Assembly: GCA_963851415.1 (NCBI GenBank)
Contig: CAWKPF010000002.1
Span: 3,906,001 to 3,970,000 of the forward strand
DNA length: 64,000 nucleotides
Origin: CAWKPF01 sp963851415
GTDB lineage: Bacteria; Acidobacteriota; Thermoanaerobaculia; Multivoradales; Multivoraceae
Reading direction: 5' to 3'
Shown here: one piece after another, positions 23,910 to 31,667 of the stretch
Position numbering within the stretch: the first letter of the stretch is position 1
How the letters are laid out: each line of letters opens with the position of its first letter
Made by a program: the position numbers and the translations under genes
Notes under the pieces: generated by a model
The model's database searches: none
Told to the model about the DNA's origin: nothing
What the model saw: only the letters and a program-made list of their open reading frames with translations

Positions 23910-24986
23910 TCACGCCCAGGGGTCGACGATCACCTTGAGCTGTCGGCGCGCCGCCATGTCGCGCAGGGCGGACTCGACGCCGGCCAGCCCGACTCGGTCG
24001 GTCAGGAGCTGATCGCTGGGGACCTCGCCGCGCGCCAGCGCATCGAGGGCACGAGCGAACGTCGCGGGACGGTGATGGTAGACCCCCTGCACGATCAGCT
24101 CGTCGTAGTGCAGGGGACCGGTGCCGAAGACCACCCGGCTGTCGGGCGGGCAGCCGCCGAACAGGAGCGCGCGCCCTCCGGGTCGGAGGCAGTCCGCCGC
24201 GTCGCGCCAGCCGGACGGGGTGCCGGTAGCGTCGATCGCGGCATCGAAGCCGAGCGGGTCTCGGGCCGCACCGCGCACTGCAACGGCGGCGGGGCAACCG
24301 CGCTCGACCAGGACGGTCTCGACGGCTCCAAGGGCGCTGGCAACTCGCAAACGCGAGGGGTTGGGGTCCGCACTGGTCACCCGGTGCCCCGCCTGCCGAA
24401 GTACGTGGACCAGGAGCAGCCCGATGGGGCCGGAACCGAGCACGATGACGTCCTCCTCGCGGCTCCCGCCTGGAGCGTGCTCGAGGGTCTCGAGGCAGTG
24501 CAGCACGCAGGCCAGAGGCTCGGCGAGAGCGGCTACCTCCGCTGGGAGAGAGTCCGGGCAGGGCAGACAAGCTCGTTCGGCGAATCGAGCCGGGATCGTC
24601 AGGTATCGGGCGAAGGCTCCGTTCAGGTACGCGAGGTTTCGGCAGAGGTTCTCGCGCTCGCGTCGACAGTAGTCGCATTCGCCACACGGAACCGAGTTGG
24701 CCACCGCGATTCGTTGGCCGATCTCGAAACCGGGGCGGCCGTCTCCGATGCCCACGAGGGTCCCCGCCATCTCGTGCCCGAACGCAGACGGGGGGCGAAG
24801 CATGGTCGGGTGCCCGCCGCGCCGAAAAACCTTCACGTCCGTGCCGCACACGAGGGCCGCATCGATGCGCATCAGCAGTTCCCCCGGGCCCGGAGCGGGC
24901 ACTTCCGTCTGACGGAGCTCGGTGCGGCCCGGAGCGGTCAGATAGACAGCCGGGGCAGAGACGGGAAAAATGCTCGGTGCTTCCAC
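23910..24986 (-). CDS. Zinc-dependent medium-chain dehydrogenase, paralog 2
   Basis: 358 aa. The catalytic zinc site is in ALVCGTDVK and FGHEMAG. The structural zinc lobe has four cysteines in PCGECDYCRRERENLC. The nucleotide-binding motif is VLGSGPIGLLLV. This resembles sorbitol/threonine-dehydrogenase-type enzymes, but the substrate is unknown. It starts 12 bp after the stop of a paralogous dehydrogenase; the pair shares all motifs and domain order, so an old duplication is likely. The gene upstream of the pair is mscS. Confidence 0.88.
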   Translation of the reverse strand: MEAPSIFPVSAPAVYLTAPGRTELRQTEVPAPGPGELLMRIDAALVCGTDVKVFRRGGHPTMLRPPSAFGHEMAGTLVGIGDGRPGFEIGQRIAVANSVPCGECDYCRRERENLCRNLAYLNGAFARYLTIPARFAERACLPCPDSLPAEVAALAEPLACVLHCLETLEHAPGGSREEDVIVLGSGPIGLLLVHVLRQAGHRVTSADPNPSRLRVASALGAVETVLVERGCPAAVAVRGAARDPLGFDAAIDATGTPSGWRDAADCLRPGGRALLFGGCPPDSRVVFGTGPLHYDELIVQGVYHHRPATFARALDALARGEVPSDQLLTDRVGLAGVESALRDMAARRQLKVIVDPWA

Positions 24987-24998
24987 GGGGTGAGACTC

Positions 24999-26078
24999 TC
25001 AGGGTGTGAGCACGACCTTGAGGGCCTCGCGGCGGCGAACGAGGTCGACGGCCCGGGCCAGCTCGGTCAAGGGAAGAGTGTGGCTGATCAGCGGTCTGGG
25101 GTCGAGTGCCCCTTCGGCCAGTAGTCGCCACGCCTCGTCCTGGTCCTGGGGGCCGCCGGAGTAGCTGGCCACGAGACGCCTTTCGTGACGGAAGAGGGCA
25201 TGCAGGTCGACGCGGCTCTGCTCACCGGGGGGTGCGTGGGCGAAGAGCACGATGCTGCCTCCCTCGGCGGCGATGCCCAGCGCGGTCTCGAGGGCGAACT
25301 CGCCCCCCACGGTGTCGAAGACGACCACGGCGCCGCCTTGTCCCAGGAGTCGAGGGAGAGGTTCTCCGGGAGCGGCGGTGGCTGTCGCGCCCAGCGCCGA
25401 GGCGAGTCGTCGACGCGGCTCGATCGGCTCGACCACCACGATCGGGGCCTCGAATCCCAGGGCTCGCAACACCAGGAGGTGGAGGAGCCCCATCGAGCCG
25501 GAACCGATCACCGCGACCGCACGCTCGCGATTCTCGAGATCGAGACCCGAGCGCCGGATCCCTCGCACCACGCAGGCGGCGGGCTCGAGGAACAGAGCCG
25601 CCTCGTCCGAGAGCGAGTCCGGGAGTGCGCGCGCCGTGCGCTCGACGCCGCGTCGCGTCACGCGGACCCTTTCGGAGAATCCGCCGGGGTGGAGCAGATT
25701 CTCGCGAAAGGCACGGCACATCGTCTCGCTGCCCCTCCGACAGGGATCACACTCTCCACACGGGAAGTGGTGCGGCACGGCAAGGCGCGTCCCTTCCGAG
25801 AACGTGGCCCCCTCCCCCCGCGCGATCACCGAGCCGACCAACTCGTGGCCGAGTACCGTGCCTCGAGGTAGCTCGTCGGTGTCGAGCTTGAACAGGTCGG
25901 TCCCACACAGGCCGCACGCGTGGAGCCGGAGGATCACCTCGCCCGGCCCCGGAGCTTCCATGGGCAGCTCGACGGGGGAGACGCCGCCCTCCCCGTCCGT
26001 CGCCATGGCACGCGTGCGCTCTCCCCGTGGTGTGACGCCTCTCGCCGTGGGCGGGGAGGGGCCGGGTGGTGCCGTCAT
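24999..26078 (-). CDS. Zinc-dependent medium-chain dehydrogenase, paralog 1
   Basis: 359 aa from ATG 26078; an ATG at 26117 would overlap mscS by 20 bp and adds a non-homologous stretch. The catalytic zinc residues are in GLCGTDLFK and LGHELVG. The structural zinc cysteines are in PCGECDPCRRGSETMC. The cofactor motif is VIGSGSMGLLHL. It is related to the following gene. The two could oxidise successive intermediates or form a heteromer. The wider unit on the minus strand is DJ-1 lipoprotein, mscS, MDR 1, MDR 2. Confidence 0.87.
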   Translation of the reverse strand: MTAPPGPSPPTARGVTPRGERTRAMATDGEGGVSPVELPMEAPGPGEVILRLHACGLCGTDLFKLDTDELPRGTVLGHELVGSVIARGEGATFSEGTRLAVPHHFPCGECDPCRRGSETMCRAFRENLLHPGGFSERVRVTRRGVERTARALPDSLSDEAALFLEPAACVVRGIRRSGLDLENRERAVAVIGSGSMGLLHLLVLRALGFEAPIVVVEPIEPRRRLASALGATATAAPGEPLPRLLGQGGAVVVFDTVGGEFALETALGIAAEGGSIVLFAHAPPGEQSRVDLHALFRHERRLVASYSGGPQDQDEAWRLLAEGALDPRPLISHTLPLTELARAVDLVRRREALKVVLTP

Positions 26079-26097
26079 CGCAAAGCGTCCCTCGGGC

Positions 26098-27291
26098 TCA
26101 CTCTTCGGGCACCTCATCTCCGGGCAGGGTTCCTTCCGGCAGCGGGACGGAGGGGGGCATCTCCTTCACGTAGAGATCGTGCTTCGAGTACGGAATCTCG
26201 ATGTGCTCACGCGCGAAGCTCTTGTAGACCTCGATGTTGAGCTCGTGAAGGACGCGCCCGCGAAGCACCGGCTCTGCGACCCAGACGAGGAGCTCCAGGT
26301 CGAGAGAGGAGCCTCCGAAGCTGCGAAATCGAACCCGCGGCTCGGGGTTGTCGAGCACCAGCTCGTTCTTCGCGGCGACCTCCATCAGGACCCGCTGGAC
26401 CTGGTCGACGTCGGAACCGTAGGCGACTCCGACCTTGACCCGGACCCGGAAGTTGGGCGACGGACCCCCGCTCTCGTTGACGATCTTGGCGTTGCCCAGG
26501 ACCGAGTTCGGGATGGTGACCTCGACGTCGTCGCGAGTCAGGAGTCGAGTCGAGCGCAGACCGATCTCGGTGACCTCGCCACGCTCCCCGGTGTCGAGGT
26601 TGATGTAGTCGCCGACCCGATAGGGAGCGTCGGCGATGATGAAGACACCCGAGAAGAGATTGGCCAGGGTGTCTTTCGCCGCGAAGCCGACGGCGATGCC
26701 GACGATGCCGGCGGAGGCGAGCCAGCCGGTCACGTCGGCGTTCCAGACGAGGATCAGCAGATACGACGCGATGCCGAAGATCAAGACCTTCGCCAGGTTC
26801 TCGAACAGGGGAAGCGTGTCCCGCTTGATCATGCGGGGACGCTCCTGCTCGGAAAGTCGTCCGAGTACGAGCACGCTCAATCGCGTCAGAGCGAGGAACC
26901 AGAGAAGGACGAGCAGGGAGGCCAGGACTCCGAAAGTGATGAACCGGACACGGTCCGGGAGATCGAGCCGGCGCGCCGAGAGGTAGAGGCCGAAGGTCAG
27001 GACACTGGTGAAGATGGGGCCGTGCAGGACCGCGAGGACACGATCGTCGAAATCGGTGCTCGTCTTGCGCGCCCAGCGGCGTACGACCGAGGTCAGGATC
27101 CAGTCGGCGATCATCGCGAAGATGACCGAGAGAACGATGTGCACCGTTGCCTGGAGGGCGACGTTGGCGCCCCAGCCCGGGATCCACTGCTCGATCTTCG
27201 TGTCGATAGCGTCGAAGAGTCGTTCCGGTGCCTCCAGGACCTCGGAGGCCCCGCTCGGCGTCTCTGGAGGCGATGTCGGATTGTTCTGCAT
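26098..27291 (-). CDS. MscS-family mechanosensitive channel
   Basis: 397 aa. It has about four membrane helices, then the pore-lining and beta-domain signature LASAGIVGIAVGFAAKDTLANLFSG region (Gly/Ala packed helix) followed by YRVGDYINL and GEVTEIGLRSTRLLTRD. The cytoplasmic alpha/beta domain continues to about 365, and a charged Pro/Glu tail ends the protein. It releases solutes on hypo-osmotic shock. ATG 27291 shares one base with the TGA of the DJ-1 gene. The frame open to 27606 is antisense overlap and not used. Confidence 0.92.
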   Translation of the reverse strand: MQNNPTSPPETPSGASEVLEAPERLFDAIDTKIEQWIPGWGANVALQATVHIVLSVIFAMIADWILTSVVRRWARKTSTDFDDRVLAVLHGPIFTSVLTFGLYLSARRLDLPDRVRFITFGVLASLLVLLWFLALTRLSVLVLGRLSEQERPRMIKRDTLPLFENLAKVLIFGIASYLLILVWNADVTGWLASAGIVGIAVGFAAKDTLANLFSGVFIIADAPYRVGDYINLDTGERGEVTEIGLRSTRLLTRDDVEVTIPNSVLGNAKIVNESGGPSPNFRVRVKVGVAYGSDVDQVQRVLMEVAAKNELVLDNPEPRVRFRSFGGSSLDLELLVWVAEPVLRGRVLHELNIEVYKSFAREHIEIPYSKHDLYVKEMPPSVPLPEGTLPGDEVPEE

Positions 27292-28085
27292 CAGGAGTCC
27301 CGCGTTCGAGCGACGATCTCGATCGGGAGGTCGTCGAAGGTGGGGGGCCAGTCGAGGACCAGGCCGCCGCTCACTCTCCTGGCGACGTCCTGGCCGTAGA
27401 GGTGAGCGATCAGATAGAGAGCAGGAGTGTAGCTGCGGGCACCGCCGACCGAGGTGATCGAGCGCCCGTCGTGAACCATGGTGACCTCGCGGCGCAGATC
27501 GAGGTGGGGGAAGGTCTCGGCGAAACGGTCCTGGTCTCCCGGAAAGGTCGTGACGGCGCGACCCTCGAGCAGGCCGGCCTGGGCGAGCACGAAGGCGCCG
27601 TCGCACAGCGACATCACGAAGCGTGCGTTCGTCCCCGTCTCCCGCACCCAGTCGATCAGTCGCTCGTCTTCGAGATCGCTGTCCATGCTGTGCTCGGCGC
27701 TGGGTACCACCAACACATCGATCTTCGGGACGTCATCGAAGCTGTGATGCGGCTGAATCACCAATCCCTCGTAGGTGGTGATCGCCTTACCGTCGGGAGA
27801 CACGGTCAAGACCTCGATGCCGGGAGAGGGGTCGGTGTGGAAGGGGCTGTGGTGCAGGATGTCGTAGGGTGCCATCAGCTCCGAGTTGTAGACACCGTCC
27901 ACGATCAGGAAACCGGCCAGCAGTGGGCGGCCAAGGTCGAGATCGTCGGGAGGCGGCGGCACCGCGACCGGTCCAGGGGCCTGTTCTCTGTCTGCGGTAG
28001 CCTCGGTCGTGTCGGTCGAGGAGCAGGCAGGCAGGCCGATCAGGCTCAGGGCGAGTGCTGCGGTCGCGACCTGGGTGCGGAACAT
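27291..28085 (-). CDS. DJ-1/PfpI-family lipoprotein
   Basis: 264 aa. The signal peptide ends in a lipobox, LIGLPAC (Cys21), so the protein should be lipid-anchored. The DJ-1/PfpI domain (about 55-230) has the nucleophile elbow MSLCDGAFVLAQAGLLEGR, as in AraC-linked GATase-1-like domains, and a downstream SVGGARSYTPALYLI. A DJ-1 fold outside the cytoplasm is uncommon and the role is unknown. It is the first gene of a leftward unit with mscS (one-base TGATG overlap). Confidence 0.85.
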   Translation of the reverse strand: MFRTQVATAALALSLIGLPACSSTDTTEATADREQAPGPVAVPPPPDDLDLGRPLLAGFLIVDGVYNSELMAPYDILHHSPFHTDPSPGIEVLTVSPDGKAITTYEGLVIQPHHSFDDVPKIDVLVVPSAEHSMDSDLEDERLIDWVRETGTNARFVMSLCDGAFVLAQAGLLEGRAVTTFPGDQDRFAETFPHLDLRREVTMVHDGRSITSVGGARSYTPALYLIAHLYGQDVARRVSGGLVLDWPPTFDDLPIEIVARTRDS

Positions 28086-28206
28086 CGTGGGTCGTCCTCC
28101 GGCGGATTCGAGATCAGAAGGTCACTAGAATAGCGAAGCAACACACCTTCGATGAGCGAATCCGGGAGATTCGCTCGAGCCGACGCTCGGAAGAGGCGGA
28201 CCTCGA

Positions 28207-28590
28207 ATGCTGTCAAGACTCACATCGATCGGCCTCGGGCTGCTTGCCCTGGCCATCCTGGCTGGAGCTTTCGGTGCGCATGGGCTCGAGGCACGCCTGG
28301 ATGTTCGGGCACTCGAGCTCTGGGAGACCGCGGCTCGCTATCTCGCCTACGGTGCGCTGGCCCTGGTGGTGCTCGGCCTCGCGTCCCACCGTCCGGGGGT
28401 TCGACCGGGTCTCCTCGGGGCGGCAGCGGCGCTCGTGCTCCTCGGCGTCCTCGTGTTCTCGGGGACGGTGGCGGCGCTGGCGTTGGGCTCGGCCCGCTGG
28501 CTCGGTGCGGTGACGCCCCTCGGTGGAGTCGGAATGATCGTGGGGCTGGCGCTGGCAGCGGTGGCGTGCTGGCCCCCGGCCGAGCAGTAG
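28207..28590 (+). CDS. DUF423 (YgdD-like) membrane protein
   Basis: 127 aa with four membrane helices. The family motif AGAFGAHGLE lies at about 20-29, followed by WETAARYLAYGALAL and the closing RWLGAVTPLGGVGMIVGW-like segment. The function is unknown. It is divergent from the DJ-1 lipoprotein gene with 121 bp between starts. The downstream 193 bp before the dehydrogenase gene hold no further gene. Confidence 0.9.
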   Translation: MLSRLTSIGLGLLALAILAGAFGAHGLEARLDVRALELWETAARYLAYGALALVVLGLASHRPGVRPGLLGAAAALVLLGVLVFSGTVAALALGSARWLGAVTPLGGVGMIVGLALAAVACWPPAEQ

Positions 28591-28783
28591 GGCGAAGCCC
28601 CCGAAGGGGCCGGTGCTCCGTGCGGGAGGGCAGACCGTCCTCGGCTTTCTCCGAGTGGTGCCCACTGTTAGCATCTCCCTGACTTCGCCATCATCGCTGC
28701 GGCCTCGCAGCTCGATTCATCCACAGTTCGTCGCCGCGTGCGGTTTGCGAGAGCCGCATGGGGTTTCAGAAAAGGAGCGGTTC

Positions 28784-30412
28784 ATGCCCAACGGCATCTT
28801 TCCCATACCGGACCCCGTCAACGAGCCGATTCTCGATTACGGTCCCGGCTCCCCGGAGAAGGCCTCGATCAAGAAGCGGCTCGACGCCATGCTCGGCGAG
28901 CAGATCGAGATCCCCATCATCGTCGGCGGAAAGGAGATCCGCACCGGCAACACGGTCGACGTGGTTTGTCCGCACGACCACGGACACGTGCTGGCCAAAT
29001 GTCACCAGGCGGGCGCCGCCGAGGTGAATCAGGCCGCCGAGGCGGCAGCAGAGGCCTGGCACGAGTGGTCCGAAATGGCCTGGGAGTCGAGAGCCGCGAT
29101 CTTTCTCAAGGCGGCAGAGCTGCTCAGCGAACCGTGGCGCGATGTGATCAACGCGGCCACCATGCTCAACCAGTCGAAGACCGTGTTTCAGGCGGAGATC
29201 GACAGCGCGGCCGAGCTGATCGACTTCTGGCGCTTCAATGCGTCCTACGCACAGCAGATCTACTCCGCGCAGCCGATCTCTTCGAAGGGAGTCTGGAACT
29301 ACGTCGAGTATCGGCCTCTCGAGGGGTTCGTCTTTGCGGTGTCGCCCTTCAACTTCACCTCGATTGCGGGCAACCTGGCGACCTCGCCCGCGATGATGGG
29401 CAACACCGTGTTGTGGAAGCCCGCTTCGACGGCCCTCTACTCCGGGTACTACCTGATGAAGTTGTACGAAGCGGCGGGTCTGCCTCCAGGCGTGATCAAC
29501 TTCCTTCCCGGGCGGGGCTCGCAGATCGGCGATCCGGTGATGGCCCGTCCCGAGCTCGCCGGTATCCACTTCACGGGGTCGACTCCGGTTTTCCAGGGGA
29601 TGTGGAAGGAGATCGGAGAGAAGATCGCCCGGTACAAGAGCTATCCGCGCATCGTCGGAGAGACCGGTGGCAAGGACTTCATCTTTGCCCACCCCTCGGC
29701 GGCTGTGCAGGAGCTGTCGATCGCGATGCTTCGCGGCGCCTTCGAGTACCAGGGGCAGAAGTGCTCTGCGGCCTCGCGCGCCTACGTGCCGAAGTCACTG
29801 TGGCCCGAGGTGAGTGAGCGTCTGCGTGAGGAGGTGGGCCAGATCGAGATGGGCACTCCGCTCGACTTTCGCAACTTCATGGCCGCGGTGATCGACGAGA
29901 AGGCTTTCACCACACACTCCACGGCCATCGACGAGGCCAGGGCCGGAGGCTACGAGGTGATCACCGGGGGCGGCTACGACAAGTCGGAGGGCTACTTCGT
30001 CGAGCCCACCGTGCTGCGTGCGGACGATCCCGAGGCGCGTCTCATGCGCGACGAACTGTTCGGGCCGATCCTGACCGTCTACGTGTATGACGACGACAAG
30101 ATCGACGAGGCTCTGACGCTGTGCGATACCACCAGCGCCTACGGTCTGACCGGAGCGATCTGGGCTCAGGACCGCAAGGCACTGGCCTCGATGGCGGCGC
30201 GGCTGCGTCACTCCGCCGGCAACTTCTACCTCAACGACAAGCCGACCGGTGCCGTCGTGGGTCAGCAGCCCTTCGGCGGCAGCCGCGCTTCGGGCACCAA
30301 CGACAAGGCAGGCTCGGCGGTGAATCTGCTGCGCTGGGTCTCCCAGCGCTCGATGAAGGAGACCTTCGTTCCCCCTTCGTCGTTCGCCTATCCGCACATG
30401 GGGGAGAGGTAG
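28784..30412 (+). CDS. pruA: L-glutamate gamma-semialdehyde (1-pyrroline-5-carboxylate) dehydrogenase
   Basis: 542 aa. It oxidises glutamate semialdehyde to glutamate with NAD in proline and arginine catabolism. The subfamily-specific N-terminus (FPIPDPVNEPILDYGPGSPEK) is present, as in the mitochondrial-type enzyme. Catalytic Cys is in FEYQGQKCSAASR and Glu in GETGGKDF. The C-terminus has QQPFGGSRASGTNDKAG. ATG 28784 has AAAGGAG nine bases upstream. No proline dehydrogenase gene is in the window. Confidence 0.95.
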   Translation: MPNGIFPIPDPVNEPILDYGPGSPEKASIKKRLDAMLGEQIEIPIIVGGKEIRTGNTVDVVCPHDHGHVLAKCHQAGAAEVNQAAEAAAEAWHEWSEMAWESRAAIFLKAAELLSEPWRDVINAATMLNQSKTVFQAEIDSAAELIDFWRFNASYAQQIYSAQPISSKGVWNYVEYRPLEGFVFAVSPFNFTSIAGNLATSPAMMGNTVLWKPASTALYSGYYLMKLYEAAGLPPGVINFLPGRGSQIGDPVMARPELAGIHFTGSTPVFQGMWKEIGEKIARYKSYPRIVGETGGKDFIFAHPSAAVQELSIAMLRGAFEYQGQKCSAASRAYVPKSLWPEVSERLREEVGQIEMGTPLDFRNFMAAVIDEKAFTTHSTAIDEARAGGYEVITGGGYDKSEGYFVEPTVLRADDPEARLMRDELFGPILTVYVYDDDKIDEALTLCDTTSAYGLTGAIWAQDRKALASMAARLRHSAGNFYLNDKPTGAVVGQQPFGGSRASGTNDKAGSAVNLLRWVSQRSMKETFVPPSSFAYPHMGER

Positions 30413-30505
30413 GGGGAGCGTCAGTCGGGTCGAATCGCGGGGAACAGGTCATCGGGTAGGCTTCTGGGCACTTCTCGTTCGTCGCCCTCGAGGAGGGGCA
30501 GGCCG

Positions 30506-31366
30506 ATGCCGATCTCGACTGCTGCCGCAGGAACCCGACTGCCGTCCTCCACGCTGGAGGTCACCGTCCGGGAGATCCTGGCCTACGCGGCCGGGATCGG
30601 GGATACCAGTTCGGAGGTGTTCGACGACCGGCGCGAAGGTCTGCTGGCACCGCCCCAGCTGTGCGTCCGGCTGGAGTGGCCCGTGGTCAGTCACCCGATC
30701 GCTCGCGAATGTCTGGGTGCGTCGGCCGAGGAGCTGGTGCGCGGAGTCCATGCATCCCAGGACTCGCACTTCCATCGAGCCATTCGTCCGGGAGAGAGAC
30801 TGGTGACCGAAGGCCAGCTGACCGCGGTGCGCTCGACTCGGGCCGGGGCTCTGGTGTGCACCCGGCTGTTGACGCGGGATCGGGACGGAGATCCAGTGGT
30901 GACCAGCTGGAGCCATTCGATCTACCGCGGTGTCGAGACCGATGGGGGCGATCGCGAGATCGAGGAGGCCCCAGCGCTCGATCGGGGCTCGGCCGAGGGG
31001 TACGAGCGGGTCGAGATCCCCATCGCTCGGGAGATGCCCCACATCTATACCGAGTGTGCCGACATCTGGAATCCGATTCACACCGAGCTGGCAGTGGCGG
31101 AGAAGGCCGGTCTGCCCGACATCATCCTGCACGGCACCGCGACCTGGGCCCTGGCCGGGCGGGAGATCATCCGGCGTTGGTGTGATGGCCAGCCGTCACG
31201 ACTCGAGCGCCTCTACGGGCGTTTCACCGGAATGGTGATTCCCGGTGAGCCGATCGTGATTCAACATGGTCCTGCCGGCGACGGTAAGGTGTCCTTCGTG
31301 GTCTGGAACCATGAAGGCGAGCCCGCGATCTCGGACGGGTTGGCGGAAGTAGAGACCCGAGGTTAG
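30506..31366 (+). CDS. MaoC-like double hot-dog hydratase
   Basis: 286 aa. An N-terminal MaoC-like (FAS1-like dehydratase) half precedes a C-terminal half with the hydratase-2 signature: Asp and His in CADIWNPIHTELAVAEKAGLP followed by IILHGTATWAL. Family enzymes hydrate or dehydrate acyl-CoA or acyl-ACP thioesters. ATG 30506 has AGGAGGGG nine bases upstream. It is 93 bp behind pruA and may be on the same transcript. Tandem 90-bp repeats follow its stop. Confidence 0.85.
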   Translation: MPISTAAAGTRLPSSTLEVTVREILAYAAGIGDTSSEVFDDRREGLLAPPQLCVRLEWPVVSHPIARECLGASAEELVRGVHASQDSHFHRAIRPGERLVTEGQLTAVRSTRAGALVCTRLLTRDRDGDPVVTSWSHSIYRGVETDGGDREIEEAPALDRGSAEGYERVEIPIAREMPHIYTECADIWNPIHTELAVAEKAGLPDIILHGTATWALAGREIIRRWCDGQPSRLERLYGRFTGMVIPGEPIVIQHGPAGDGKVSFVVWNHEGEPAISDGLAEVETRG

Positions 31367-31394
31367 GGCTCTGGGGAAGAGGCGCTCCCCTCTC

Positions 31395-31663
31395 CCCCCG
31401 AGCGCGCCCTTGGCGCTTGCGAGGCTCCCCTTGAGGGGTTGGGGGTGAAGATCAGTAGCGGGCCGGTGGTCCTTGACCACGGTGCCCCCGAGCGCGCCCT
31501 TGGCGCTTGCGAGGCTCCCCTTGAGGGGTTGGGGGTGAAGATCAGTAGCGGGCCGGTGGTCCTTGACCACGGTGCCCCCGAGCGCGCCCTTGGCGCTTGC
31601 GAGGCTCCCCTTGAGGGGTTGGGGGTGAAGATCAGTAGCGGGCCCGTGGTACTCACCACGGTG
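31395..31663. repeat. Three 90-bp tandem repeats between convergent genes
   Basis: The 301-bp gap 31367-31667 is almost filled by three head-to-tail units starting at 31395, 31485 and 31575. The first two are identical; the third differs only in its last 20 bp. Each unit has CCCCTTGAGGGG (hairpin) and a second stem: GTGGTC-CTT-GACCAC in units 1-2, CCGTGGT-ACTC-ACCACGG in unit 3. So the changes in unit 3 keep the fold. The unit is 30 codons long and stop-free in one frame on each strand, but lacks any start or ribosome site. No T-run follows. Confidence 0.95.
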
Positions 31664-31667
31664 AACG

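Noticed and set aside
31395..31663. 90-bp repeats as a CRISPR array
   Set aside because: Units abut with no variable spacers and no cas genes are present.
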